64,000 nt of DNA from positions 708,895-772,894 of the forward strand of contig NZ_LGIQ01000007.1 of the NCBI RefSeq assembly GCF_001187725.1. Direction: 5' to 3'. The notes beneath the pieces were generated by a model. It was not told where the DNA came from and did no database searches. It saw nothing but the letters and a program-made list of their open reading frames with translations. Every line of letters begins with the position of its first letter. Position 1 is the first letter of the stretch. Shown in pieces: positions 45,110-54,004 of the stretch. This stretch comes from Brevibacillus reuszeri. GTDB lineage: Bacteria > Bacillota > Bacilli > Brevibacillales > Brevibacillaceae. The translations under genes and the position numbers were made by a program.

Positions 45110-45145
45110 CCCCACCATTATCATATGACCGAAAATCTGGTGGGG
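45110..45145. promoter_or_regulatory. Hairpin upstream of the polysaccharide deacetylase gene
   Basis: CCCCACCA (45110-45117) pairs perfectly with TGGTGGGG (45138-45145) around a 20-nt loop, 41 bp before the deacetylase ATG. No T run follows, so it is not a typical terminator; it may be a leader structure or a protein-binding site. Confidence 0.4.
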
Positions 45146-45186
45146 CCGTATGTGAGAGCATGATCAAAAATGACAATGGAGGCGCC

Positions 45187-45948
45187 ATGAAAAGACTTTT
45201 CCTACAAATTTCTTTCGTTGTCACTTCCATTCTCATGGTTACTTTGACGCAAGGAGCTACTGCCAAATCAAAGTTTAGCCGGACCTATTATGAAGCTCTA
45301 GGGGTCGTTTGGGATGTTCACACGAAGGAAAAAATGATTGCACTGACTTTTGACGATGGTCCAAATCAATTATATACACCACAGATTCTCGACGTATTGA
45401 AACAGTATGGCGCCAAATCCACCTTCTTTGTCAATGGGAATCAGGTGAAGAAATTTCCGGAACTGGTGAGACGGCAGGTGCGGGAAGGGCATGAGCTTGG
45501 AAATCACACAACAAATCATGGTAAAATATGGAAAATGACAAAGGAACAAATCTTACAGGAGATAGCTGGTACAGAGGAGGCTATTATTTCAGCAACGGGA
45601 CAGAAGCCGCCCAAATTGTTTCGACCACCTAGCGGGTACATTGATCCAACAGTAGTGAGTGTGGTCAAAGAAGCCGGTTATTCCTATGTATTGTGGTCAT
45701 TTCATCTGGACACCCAGGATTGGAAACGTCCGGGCGTAGGAAAAATCGTCAGTAAGGTTGTCAATGGAGCACGCAGAGGCAATATTGTTTTGTTTCATGA
45801 TCACGGTGGCAATCGGAAACAGACAGTACGGGCTTTAAAACGAATTCTTCCCATTCTAAAAAAGAGAGGGTACCGATTTGTTACCGTCTCCGAACTGGTT
45901 CAGGAAGCAAATCTTCGAGAACTACATACAATCCACCGTATGGATTAA
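45187..45948 (+). CDS. Exported polysaccharide (peptidoglycan) deacetylase, NodB family
   Basis: A 253-residue carbohydrate esterase 4 protein with an N-terminal signal peptide (LFLQISFVVTSILMVTLTQG, then ATAKS). NodB motifs are ALTFDDGPNQ (motif 1, catalytic and metal Asp), HELGNHTTNH (motif 2, metal His pair), RPPSGYIDP (motif 3), and later WSFHLDTQDW and VLFHDHGG. It removes acetyl groups from N-acetylglucosamine or muramic acid in the wall or cortex. ATG 45187 (GGAGG upstream) is preferred over ATG 45160. A spore-cortex role (PdaA/PdaB-like) is possible but not shown. Confidence 0.9.
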   Translation: MKRLFLQISFVVTSILMVTLTQGATAKSKFSRTYYEALGVVWDVHTKEKMIALTFDDGPNQLYTPQILDVLKQYGAKSTFFVNGNQVKKFPELVRRQVREGHELGNHTTNHGKIWKMTKEQILQEIAGTEEAIISATGQKPPKLFRPPSGYIDPTVVSVVKEAGYSYVLWSFHLDTQDWKRPGVGKIVSKVVNGARRGNIVLFHDHGGNRKQTVRALKRILPILKKRGYRFVTVSELVQEANLRELHTIHRMD

Positions 45949-45951
45949 AGA

Positions 45952-45993
45952 ACCCGTTTCGGCGTATTGCAGATACGGGTCTTTTCGTTTTTT
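45952..45993 (+). terminator. Rho-independent terminator after the deacetylase gene
   Basis: ACCCGT pairs with ACGGGT around a 17-nt interval, followed by CTTTTCGTTTTTT. Confidence 0.7.
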
Positions 45994-46115
45994 GTTTTCA
46001 TTCAGGTCGTCATATGAGCTTGCAGCGCTTGTTTATTCTTTGTTGATCGTTGGATGATACAATCTATCTGCCCATTGTAAGTAGCAATTGCTTGAATGTT
46101 CCTTCTGCTGATGGA

Positions 46116-46186
46116 ACGCCGTATGCGATGAAAGTCGCATGTACGGTGTAGGCTCGTTATAAGCCGATAAGGGATAAGACGAGAAT
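46116..46186 (+). ncRNA. Orphan group II intron domains 5 and 6 (copy 2)
   Basis: Positions 46116-46149 form a 34-nt D5 fold: basal ACGCCGTAT paired with GTACGGTGT, a 2-nt AT bulge, then GCGAT/GTCGC closing a GAAA tetraloop; the basal CGC matches a catalytic-triad position. Positions 46150-46186 form a D6-like stem with an unpaired A and end GAGAAT, consistent with the group II 3' end AY. An upstream block (TGCCCATTGTAA at 46070-46081) is also shared with copy 1. No reverse transcriptase or domains 1-3 were found. The element is immediately followed by an open exon-like frame. Confidence 0.78.
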
Positions 46187-46879
46187 AGCGATTCAACACC
46201 TCCGAATGGACTTAGCGCGCCGTTGACAGGAAAACAAAAAGAGGACAGTACAACCGTTGCTGCAATCACTCTCGTAGACGATGATGCTGCCACGGAAGGG
46301 GTAGATCATTACATTGTGTTTGTGGGTCTCAATGTAGCACCCGGAACAAATCAATTCAGTGATAAGTATCAGATAGTGGCTTCAGCAGGAAAACGTGATA
46401 TTGACCTGTCGTCGTTAATAAATGGTGATCTCACACCAGATGATGGAGATCACGTCTATTTTACTGTAGTCGCAGTCGACGATGCTGATCATGTTTCCAA
46501 TCCAAAAGGAAATGACAGCACGATGATCGTTTGGGATAAAGCAGGACCTGGTAAACCGACGGGTCTTACGTTCGTTGATAATCCAGGTATGAATACGATG
46601 ACGTATTCCTGGAACGACCAAACCAGTGATGATGATTTGGATCATTTTGAAGTATATTTTAATAATGGTTCAGAAGCTACGCCAGAAAATAATGGCGTGA
46701 AGAAAACGTATGAAAGTAACTACAGAGGAAATAATCTGGTCCGGGGTGTTGGAAAGATTCTCGATCTACTTGATGTAAAAGAAGGAGACGAAATTCATAT
46801 AACGGTCTACGCTGTTGATCGTTTTGGAAATCGCTCCGAGCCTGCAAAAATCAGTGCCATCTATTCTTTAGTGAATTAG
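46187..46879 (+). pseudogene. 3'-exon-like frame encoding two Fn3-like domains, behind a group II D5-D6 element
   Basis: An open frame of 230 codons starting directly at the predicted 3' splice site (AGC 46187) with no ATG or usable start nearby; the first possible start is TTG 46223 without a ribosome binding site. It reads SDSTPPNGLSAPLTG, then a fibronectin-type-III-like repeat with HVYFTVVAVDDADHVSNPKG, and a second with DEIHITVYAVDRFGNRSEPA. These are typical of the C-terminal parts of secreted or surface proteins. The N-terminal part is absent. It may be a functional 3' exon reached by splicing, or a truncated gene remnant. A terminator follows. Confidence 0.6.
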
Positions 46880-46935
46880 ATCTATGAGCCAACCTCTTTA
46901 AAAGCACGTCACAAGTATCATTTGACTTTTGATCG

Positions 46936-46970
46936 AAGCCCTTCTACCGGGATACGGGGGAGGGCTTTTT
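46936..46970 (+). terminator. Terminator after the Fn3-like exon
   Basis: AAGCCCT pairs with AGGGCTT across a GC-rich interval, followed by TTT. Confidence 0.75.
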
Positions 46971-47068
46971 CACATGTTTCTCCTTGACATTGCTATCCTC
47001 ATTTTTATATGATGATCCAATGGCTTGAACTGTCCGGAAAAGAAAATTCTTTTGAGGAGGTCAATAAG

Positions 47069-47584
47069 ATGCATGTTGTAGTGACAGCGTACCAGGATGA
47101 TTGGGAGCAAGAGTTTGAAGAGGAGTCTCACAAAATAAAAGAAATTTTGGGGAACGAGCTCGTTCATATTTATCACATCGGTAGCACTGCTGTCCCAGGT
47201 TTGAAAGCAAAACCAATTATTGATATCATGCCAGTAGTAAAAGAGATCAGCAAAATTGATTCGTTTAATGAGCAAATGAAGAGTCTTGGCTATGAATGCA
47301 TGGGCGAGCTTGGCATGAAAGGAAGACGATACTTCCGAAAAGGCGGGGATCATCGCACGCATCAAGTGCATGTATTTCAGGAGGATAACAAAAAAGATAT
47401 TACTCGTCATTTGGCGGTAAGAGATTACCTCCGAGCGCATCCAGATGAAGCAGCTCTTTACGGAAATGTAAAGGAAAGCCTCGCCAGACAGTACCCAAGA
47501 GACATTGAATCGTACATGGATGGAAAAGATGCGTTTGTACAAGAGCTTGAAAAAAAAGCGCTGGCTTGGCATAACATGGGTTAG
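47069..47584 (+). CDS. GrpB family protein
   Basis: A 171-residue member of the GrpB (UPF0157) family, which has a nucleotidyltransferase fold: YHIGSTAVPGLKAKPIIDIM is the family core (the GS...D-x-D-like active-site pattern). GAGGAGG precedes ATG 47069; an upstream extension has no site. In Bacillota these genes are common accessory cargo, sometimes fused to CoaE. The substrate is unknown. Confidence 0.9.
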   Translation: MHVVVTAYQDDWEQEFEEESHKIKEILGNELVHIYHIGSTAVPGLKAKPIIDIMPVVKEISKIDSFNEQMKSLGYECMGELGMKGRRYFRKGGDHRTHQVHVFQEDNKKDITRHLAVRDYLRAHPDEAALYGNVKESLARQYPRDIESYMDGKDAFVQELEKKALAWHNMG

Positions 47585-47798
47585 AATAGATCATGCAGGA
47601 AGATGAAAAGGATTGGGCGAAGGTTACACTTTGTCCACTCCTTTATTTCTGATTTCAATCATCTTCCTAGACATTCAGGTAATGAGATCAACTGATGGCT
47701 GTGCTCTTGGGTGTGTAAGAACTAGAAATGATGAAATATTCACAAAAAATGAGTGAGAAAGGAGCAGTACTTGGCAAAATATTTCGCCAAATAACGAA

Positions 47799-50700
47799 AT
47801 GAAAAAGAGCCATATTCTATTGCTACTTGGGTTACTATTAGTCATTTTATCCAGCTCGCGACTTCTGTGGATGGAGTTTTTTAGTGATCAAAAACGCATG
47901 GACATCAAGGGTGGTCAACTTGATTTGCGTGATTGGAATGCAGGAGAGAGTGACGTACTTTTACTCGATGGAGAATGGGAGTTTTATCCTCAACAGTGGT
48001 TGATGGATGGTAGACATAAAAAAGTATTAGGCGAAAAGCATCCAAAGCTTATTCAGGTTCCTGGTGGATGGAATGAAGCTTTGCGGGCTGAAAAGCCAAC
48101 CTCTTATGGTTTTGGTTCTTATCGTGTGCGTCTGTATGTGAATCCGGCGAAAGAGCTGAATTATAGTATTCGCGTACCCAGTGTGCGCACAGCTTCAGAG
48201 GTATACGTAAATGGCCGATTGCTGGCGAAATCCGGGAGTGTTGCGGAAACGAAGGATGAGTATACGGCGAAAAATCTGCCTTACTCTACAACCTTTACAG
48301 CAGACGAGAACGGCGTGATTGAACTGGTGATTCAGGCTTCCAATTACGAGGATAGTCGAAGCAGCGGTATTGTTCGCTCAATCAAATTCGGTTTAGAAGA
48401 CGCCATTGCAAAGGAAATGAAAGTTTCTTCTTCCATGCAGCTTCTGGCCGCGATCATATTTTTTATGCATTCGGTCTATGCGCTTATCTTGTTTTTACTA
48501 GGAAATCGGGAAAAAAAGCTGCTCTTTTTCTCATTGCTAACACTATGTGTAACACTTACGAATGTATTGAGTAATGATGAGAAGCTGTTCCATCAAATAT
48601 TTTACATCGGCTATTATTGGGACTATCGGCTAGCGAATGTTGCTCTTGTTATTGGGTTTTATGCTTTGCTAGAGTGTACGGAGCATCGTGGGCTTCCTTA
48701 TTGGAGGAGGATTCATCGCTATTTTTCTGCTTTGCATTTGGGGACTGCGGGCATTACTCTGTTTTTAGCCCCCGCCCAGATCATCATGCTTTTCCCACTC
48801 TATTCTCTACTGGTTACAATCGCAACATCGATTACGATCATAGCTATTTTTAAAAAAGTAATGAAGGATATAAAGAGTCATCTTTTACTGCTTTTTTCGA
48901 TTCTTGCGCTGGTTCACCATTTAATTTGGTATTTAATCTGGCGTGATTATGGTTTGAGTCTTGTCTACTATCCATTTGATCTGATTATCGCGATGGGCTG
49001 TTTTGCGTCCTTATGGTTTCATGATTACTTTAGCATGCATGTGAACACAAAGGACCTTGCTGCTACCTTGCAACGAATGAATGATCATAAGGATCAATTC
49101 TTGGCGAATACTTCCCATGAATTCAAAAATCCGCTTCATGGCATTCTGAACATGTCGCAATCCGTATTAAAAAGGGAACGGCATTTGCTGCAGGAAAGAA
49201 GCATCAAAGAGCTAGAAACGGTGTTATCTGTCGGACGTCGGCTGTCACTCATCTTGAATGATTTGATTGATGTGATGAGCTTGCGGGAAGGGAATCCACG
49301 TTTACAGCAAAAGGTCATTTTCATACAGCCAATCGTGACAGGAGTACTTGATTTGCTGCGATTTTACGTGGAAGTAAAGCCAGTAAAAATTGTAAATCGC
49401 ATTCCAGAAGATTTCCCACCCGTGATGGCAGATGAAAATCGGGTTGTGCAAATCGTTTTCAATCTTCTTCACAATGCAGTGAAATACATAAATGAAGGTG
49501 AAATCTCGATCCAAGCATTTGCAAAGGATGGAAGAGCTTATATTGTAATTACCGATACCGGCATCGGAATGAACGAGGAGATGCTTCTGCGCCTATTCCG
49601 CCCTTATGAGCAAGCAAGCGCTAGTGAGAACATGATCGAAGGTGGCTTTGGACTAGGATTAAGCATAAGCAAACAACTCGTTGAGCTACATGGAGGTATG
49701 CTGGAAGTAACCTCTGCCTTAGGAGAGGGCTCTCAGTTTACGTTTTCGCTGCAGCTGGCTGATTTGAAAGCGGAGAAAGAAAATGAATCCTCGAAACCAT
49801 TCGAACCGGTTGTCTTGCCATTTGTGCCCATTCAGAACGATTTTATTGACAAGCAGGTTCCACCGGACAAGAGACAAACTATCTTTTTCGATAGGATTCG
49901 GTATCGTCCACGTATTCTAATGGTTGATGATGACCCAGTCAACCTGCAAGTGCTTGAAGCAATTCTTCCACCTGATGAATATGAGGTAGCAATGGTTACA
50001 AGTGGCAAAGATGCGTTGGCACTACTTGATACAAAGGAATGGGATCTCGTCATTTCTGATATTATGATGCCGCAGATGTCCGGGTATGAGCTGACACGTT
50101 TGATTCGTAAACGATTTACACTCACGGAGCTCCCTGTTTTGCTCCTTACCGCGAGAAGCCAGCCTAAAGATATCCAAAGCGGCTTTTTAGCAGGGGCAAA
50201 CGATTATGTCACCAAGCCAGTGGAAGCGATCGAAATCAGATCGCGAATTGATGCGCTAACCACAATCAGGCAAAGTGTTCGGGAACAATTAAAATTAGAA
50301 GCAGCATGGCTTCAAGCGCAAATCCAGCCACACTTTTTATTCAATGCCCTCCATGCCGTTATTGCCTTGAGTGATATTGATTTGAATAAGATGCGCACTT
50401 TGCTAAATGAGTTTAGCAATTATTTGCGGAACAAGTTTGAATTCCAAAATATGGATAATTTTGTTCCGATTGAAGATGAGCTAAACCTCGTACGCTCTTA
50501 TCTATACATTGAAAAGGTTCGGTATGAGGAAAGACTACAGGTTGATTGGGAGCTCGATGATTGCAAGGACTTAAAAATCCCCTTTCTTACCATCCAGCCA
50601 TTAGTTGAAAATGCAATCAGGCACGGGATTATGAAGCGTCCAAGCGGGGGCAAAATATGTATTCGGATTACCTGTTTTGATACTTATGCAAAGATATCTG

Positions 50701-50912
50701 TTGAAGATGACGGTATCGGAATGGATGATATTCAATTGCAACGAATATTGGAGAGGAAAGCAGACAGTCGATCCGGAGTAGGTTTAATCAATACGGATCA
50801 ACGGTTAAAACGGCACTTCGGAACAGGACTTCATTTCGAGAGTACTCCAGGCATTGGAACAAAAGTATCGTTTCAAGTACATCATCAGGTGAACAACAGG
50901 CAATTCGGGTAA
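47799..50912 (+). CDS. 7TM-DISM hybrid sensor kinase with REC and a second, LytS-type kinase module
   Basis: A 1037-residue membrane sensor. It has an N-terminal signal anchor (7-25), an extracellular beta-sandwich (about 45-195; DGEWEFYPQQW, YRVRLYVNP) and seven membrane helices (about 205-415). A HisKA follows with phospho-acceptor His in ANTSHEFKNPLHGIL, then an HATPase (NLLHNAVKY, TDTGIGMN, GFGLGLSISK) and a receiver domain (MVDDDPVNLQVL; Asp in DLVISDIMMPQMSG). The C-terminal His_kinase module has QIQPHFLFNALHAV and a second ATPase domain (VENAIRHGI; GVGLINTDQRL). No DNA-binding response regulator is adjacent. The ATG lacks a close Shine-Dalgarno; AAAGGAG lies 35 bases upstream before a 7-codon frame. 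Confidence 0.9.
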   Translation: MKKSHILLLLGLLLVILSSSRLLWMEFFSDQKRMDIKGGQLDLRDWNAGESDVLLLDGEWEFYPQQWLMDGRHKKVLGEKHPKLIQVPGGWNEALRAEKPTSYGFGSYRVRLYVNPAKELNYSIRVPSVRTASEVYVNGRLLAKSGSVAETKDEYTAKNLPYSTTFTADENGVIELVIQASNYEDSRSSGIVRSIKFGLEDAIAKEMKVSSSMQLLAAIIFFMHSVYALILFLLGNREKKLLFFSLLTLCVTLTNVLSNDEKLFHQIFYIGYYWDYRLANVALVIGFYALLECTEHRGLPYWRRIHRYFSALHLGTAGITLFLAPAQIIMLFPLYSLLVTIATSITIIAIFKKVMKDIKSHLLLLFSILALVHHLIWYLIWRDYGLSLVYYPFDLIIAMGCFASLWFHDYFSMHVNTKDLAATLQRMNDHKDQFLANTSHEFKNPLHGILNMSQSVLKRERHLLQERSIKELETVLSVGRRLSLILNDLIDVMSLREGNPRLQQKVIFIQPIVTGVLDLLRFYVEVKPVKIVNRIPEDFPPVMADENRVVQIVFNLLHNAVKYINEGEISIQAFAKDGRAYIVITDTGIGMNEEMLLRLFRPYEQASASENMIEGGFGLGLSISKQLVELHGGMLEVTSALGEGSQFTFSLQLADLKAEKENESSKPFEPVVLPFVPIQNDFIDKQVPPDKRQTIFFDRIRYRPRILMVDDDPVNLQVLEAILPPDEYEVAMVTSGKDALALLDTKEWDLVISDIMMPQMSGYELTRLIRKRFTLTELPVLLLTARSQPKDIQSGFLAGANDYVTKPVEAIEIRSRIDALTTIRQSVREQLKLEAAWLQAQIQPHFLFNALHAVIALSDIDLNKMRTLLNEFSNYLRNKFEFQNMDNFVPIEDELNLVRSYLYIEKVRYEERLQVDWELDDCKDLKIPFLTIQPLVENAIRHGIMKRPSGGKICIRITCFDTYAKISVEDDGIGMDDIQLQRILERKADSRSGVGLINTDQRLKRHFGTGLHFESTPGIGTKVSFQVHHQVNNRQFG

Positions 50913-51070
50913 CGGGTACTAAAAGGGCGCTCTCGATTACAAGAAAGCGTCCTGTCTATATTTCGGCCTATTCTAGATTTTAACTATGACAATAATACTT
51001 GAGGTTGACACTATGTGAAGGTTTATAATGTCTCAATCATCTTTTATCTTTCATCACATTAACAGTTAGG

Positions 51071-51499
51071 ATGATCCAAGTGGGAGAGATTGAAAACACA
51101 AAGGTAGCAGCTGTATTCGAACAGTATCCACTACATATTCAGGAGAAGCTGTTTTTTCTCCGTAAACTCATTTTGGATACTGCAGCGGAAACAGATGGAG
51201 TTGATTCCGTGGAAGAGACATTAAAATGGGGCGAGCCTAGTTACGTCACGAAAAAAGGGAGCACCATTCGAATCGGTTGGAAAAATGCAGCACCGAATCG
51301 GTATGCCCTGTATTTTAACTGCAACACAAAGCTTGTCGAGACATTCAGGGAAATATACCAGGATAGCTTCAAATTTGAAGGCAACCGAGCGATTGTGTTC
51401 GATGAAGATGACGTTTTAGTTGTAGATGAATTAAAGCAATGTATTTTGGCAACGCTCACATACCATACACGAAAACATCTTCCTATGTTAGGATTATGA
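51071..51499 (+). CDS. DUF1801 family protein
   Basis: A 142-residue protein of the DUF1801 (YdhG/Fra-like) fold: FEQYPLHIQEKLFFLRKLIL, ETLKWGEPSYVTKKGSTIRI and the C-terminal helix ATLTYHTRKHLPMLGL. The WGEPSY segment is typical of the family. GTG 51080 is an alternative start. The function is unknown. It is a lone gene between the sensor kinase and the PNPOx-like gene. Confidence 0.8.
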   Translation: MIQVGEIENTKVAAVFEQYPLHIQEKLFFLRKLILDTAAETDGVDSVEETLKWGEPSYVTKKGSTIRIGWKNAAPNRYALYFNCNTKLVETFREIYQDSFKFEGNRAIVFDEDDVLVVDELKQCILATLTYHTRKHLPMLGL

Positions 51500-51623
51500 T
51501 TTTTGGGATGGTGCGCCGCTGGACCCAAAGTTGTTATAAAGGATAGATAACAGACAGTTTTAATAGAGCTTTTCATGTAGCTGAACACGCGTATAAATGT
51601 AAACAGACGGGAGGATGATCAAT

Positions 51624-52277
51624 ATGGACAACGCGAAGCAACTGTTAAAAAGCTTACAATCATTGTCCGGTCCTTTCCCATTATTCGATCTAAACCTGCT
51701 GCCAGAAAACCCGGGAGAATTGTTCTTGCAATGGCTGAACGTGGCGATTGAGAAGGGTGTGAAAGAGCCTCATGCGATGACACTTTCTACAGTCGATGCT
51801 GACGGTTACCCGGATGCGCGTGTATTGATCTTGAAAAATGTAGTCGACGATACATTTTACTTCGCTTCCAGTTTTGAGAGTCGGAAAGGTCAGCAACTGA
51901 AACGTAACCCGAAAACGGCGTTAACCTTTTACTGGCCTGCTCTTGGCAGGCAGATCCGTTTGCGGGGTACAGTGGAGGATATGGGTGATGAGGCCGGGGC
52001 TGCCGATTTCCGTGAACGATCGGTGGAAGCCCGAGTCGTGGCGTTAACCGGAAACCAGAGTCGAGATCTTGGAAGCGAGGAAGAATTGGAGAATTCACTC
52101 GCTGAGCAGAGGGAGAGGATCAGCCACAATCCAGATATAGCAATCCTCAATTGGAGGCTGTATGCAATGAACGTGAAGGAGGCTGAGTTCTGGCAAGGGG
52201 ATACGAACAGGAAGCATACGCGAATTCTATATGATTGGAGCGAAGGACAGTGGAAGCATCATAGGCTTTGGCCTTGA
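51624..52277 (+). CDS. Pyridoxamine 5'-phosphate oxidase family protein (PdxH-like)
   Basis: A 217-residue FMN-binding split-barrel protein. Motifs are HAMTLSTVDADGYPDARVLI (FMN phosphate loop), FYFASSFESRKGQQLKRNPK, ALTFYWPALGRQIRLRGTVE, and the C-terminal RLYAMNVKEAEFWQGDTNRK HTR, close to the PdxH substrate signature. It probably oxidises pyridoxamine or pyridoxine phosphate to PLP. ATG 51624 is preferred because GGGAGG lies nine bases upstream; ATG 51615 overlaps that site. Some divergent homologues are not true PdxH, so the reaction is likely but not certain. Confidence 0.8.
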   Translation: MDNAKQLLKSLQSLSGPFPLFDLNLLPENPGELFLQWLNVAIEKGVKEPHAMTLSTVDADGYPDARVLILKNVVDDTFYFASSFESRKGQQLKRNPKTALTFYWPALGRQIRLRGTVEDMGDEAGAADFRERSVEARVVALTGNQSRDLGSEEELENSLAEQRERISHNPDIAILNWRLYAMNVKEAEFWQGDTNRKHTRILYDWSEGQWKHHRLWP

Positions 52278-52607
52278 TGCTATCTCTAACGCTCAGCACT
52301 TTATTCTGGATTAGCGGTCTACATATTCATAAAGCCTGCTTTTTTCGCGTAATACGGACAGACGCGATTTGTACGATCTCTGTGCAAGTATGGAAAGCGC
52401 GAATACGATACGAGAGAGTAGCGCACGTTCAGAGGCTTTCAGTGCTTTGAATAGCAGTCTCTGTTTATCTTACTTATACATTCTTCTAATCTTGGCGTAA
52501 ATTTTATTGTGAATGTACTTTATTGGATTCTTCACGATTCTCCATCCCCGAATCACGTAATGAAACAGTTTACAAAAGCTTCCGTCTCATTAAAAGGGGG
52601 GAAGCAA
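52278..52607. other. Intergenic stretch, no gene recognised
   Basis: About 330 bp between the PdxH-like gene and the lipoprotein gene. Short frames exist on both strands but have no ribosome binding site or recognisable protein. No clear terminator or group II element was seen. Confidence 0.5.
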
Positions 52608-53099
52608 ATGAAAATGGAAAAAATGCTTGTAACAATGCTGTTAGCAACTATTTTGACAATGGGCTGCTCCAATCCAGAGCCACCAGCGTTAACCAATCCG
52701 TCTACTTATGGAGAACTTCCGAGTAAAGGAACGGAGCAAGATTTACAGGTCGAAATGTCTATGCCAAAAAAGAATTATGCTGCTGGAACAGAAAAGGTGA
52801 GTATTGAAGTAAAAAATCATGGATCAGTTCAGTTACTATATGGATTAGCCTATCAGGTAGAAAAGCGTGAGCAGGGCACTTGGTATGCGGTTCCGTTTCA
52901 GCCCAATACGGCATTTGTAGATATCGGGATCATTGTAGAGCCGAATCATATACGTGATGAAGAAATGAATCTGAAAATGCTTGATTATCCCATGACAAAT
53001 GGGGAATACCGAATTATCAAAAGCTTTTACCTCAAAGGGAGGGAGTTAACACTTGCCACGTATTTTACAATTGGAGGAGAAACAAATGCGAATCCATAG
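52608..53099 (+). CDS. Lipoprotein with Ig-like domain
   Basis: A 163-residue lipoprotein. The N-terminus (MKMEKMLVTMLLATILTMGC) has a lipobox LTMGC, with the lipidated Cys at residue 20. The rest is a single beta sandwich: SMPKKNYAAGTEKVSIEVKN HG, then GTWYAVPFQPNTAFVDIG, resembling the bacterial Ig-like domain of small Bacillota lipoproteins. The start ATG 52608 follows AAGGGGGGAAG. The function is unknown; the protein should sit on the outer face of the membrane. Confidence 0.75.
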   Translation: MKMEKMLVTMLLATILTMGCSNPEPPALTNPSTYGELPSKGTEQDLQVEMSMPKKNYAAGTEKVSIEVKNHGSVQLLYGLAYQVEKREQGTWYAVPFQPNTAFVDIGIIVEPNHIRDEEMNLKMLDYPMTNGEYRIIKSFYLKGRELTLATYFTIGGETNANP

Positions 53100-53207
53100 A
53101 GAGGTCTGTTGGCAATATGGCACATAACATTGGCTCGATCAATGCTTGGCCATTCTCAAGGGGGATGTAATCGGACAATGCTAAGGAGGTACAAAGGAGT
53201 GTTCATC

Positions 53208-53708
53208 ATGGAGACGGAACGTTTAACGCTTAGGCAGATGACGGAAGATGATGAAGACAATCTTATGCAGATTTTTTCCGATAGAGTCGCTATGCAATAC
53301 TACACCTCGACGAAAACCAGAGAGCAAGCAAAAAACTGGATTCAATGGAATGCTCGCAATTATGAGGAGCATGGGGTAGGACTATGGATCTGTGAATGGA
53401 AAGATACCGGGGAATTCGTTGGACAGTGTGGAATCGTTCCTCAGCTTGTAGATGAGCAGCCTGAAATGGAGATCGGATATTTGTTTGTCCGAGCCTATTG
53501 GGGCAGAGGGCTTGCGACAGAAGCCGCTTTGGCAGCCAAACAGCATGGTTTCACGGCGATGGGACGAAATAGACTTATCTCTATGATTTACAAACCGAAT
53601 CTACCATCGATTCAGGTAGCCAAACGGATCGGAATGTCACTGGAAAAAGAAACGCGCATCAACAACCGGGAAACGTTCATTTTTTCGGTTCATGCCAAAA
53701 ATGATTAA
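53208..53708 (+). CDS. GNAT family N-acetyltransferase (RimJ/RimL-like)
   Basis: A 166-residue acetyltransferase of the Acetyltransf_3 type. METERLTLRQMTEDDEDNLM is the typical RimL-like opening, the acetyl-CoA loop lies in YLFVRAYWGRGLATEAALAA (Q/R-x-x-G-x-G/A, here RGLATEA), and NLPSIQVAKRIGMSLE closes the fold. ATG 53208 has AAAGGAG eight bases upstream; GTG 53199 is a possible alternative. The substrate may be a protein N-terminus, an antibiotic or a metabolite and cannot be told. Confidence 0.85.
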   Translation: METERLTLRQMTEDDEDNLMQIFSDRVAMQYYTSTKTREQAKNWIQWNARNYEEHGVGLWICEWKDTGEFVGQCGIVPQLVDEQPEMEIGYLFVRAYWGRGLATEAALAAKQHGFTAMGRNRLISMIYKPNLPSIQVAKRIGMSLEKETRINNRETFIFSVHAKND

Positions 53709-53783
53709 GGTGAAAGATATGACGTAAAGCGTGAGAAATGGACAGCCATTGCCGAGATGAGCGTGGTTTGAGGCCACCTGAGC

Positions 53784-53815
53784 AAAAAGACCCTTAACGT
53801 TTGAGGGTCTTTTTG
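53784..53815 (+). terminator. Rho-independent terminator
   Basis: AAAAAGACCCT pairs with AGGGTCTTTTT around TAACGTTTG. The A and T tracts on both sides could allow it to act in both directions. Confidence 0.85.
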
Positions 53816-54004
53816 ACATAGGACAAAAGGCGTCAATGGAAAATCATGCTTGCGCCCGACGCGGGGGAATAAAAACATGGTATAGTAGGAAAGGTGGAAG
53901 GAAAACAGTTTGGTGCAGATTCTATTTGACCGCCAAAATAATCCTGCTTACAATAAAAGAGTTTCCGTCCAAAACGGACGAAGACGCAAGAAAGGGTAAG
54001 ATAC

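Noticed and set aside
46002..46199. Minus-strand frame overlapping the second D5-D6 element (ending in IATYNGQIDCII)
   Set aside because: A similar YNGQ stretch can be read opposite copy 1, but the spacing to D5 differs by eight bases and breaks the frame, so RNA conservation explains it better than coding.
52268..52450. 60-codon frame after the PdxH-like gene
   Set aside because: Overlaps the end of the real gene, lacks a ribosome binding site and shows no protein-like pattern.
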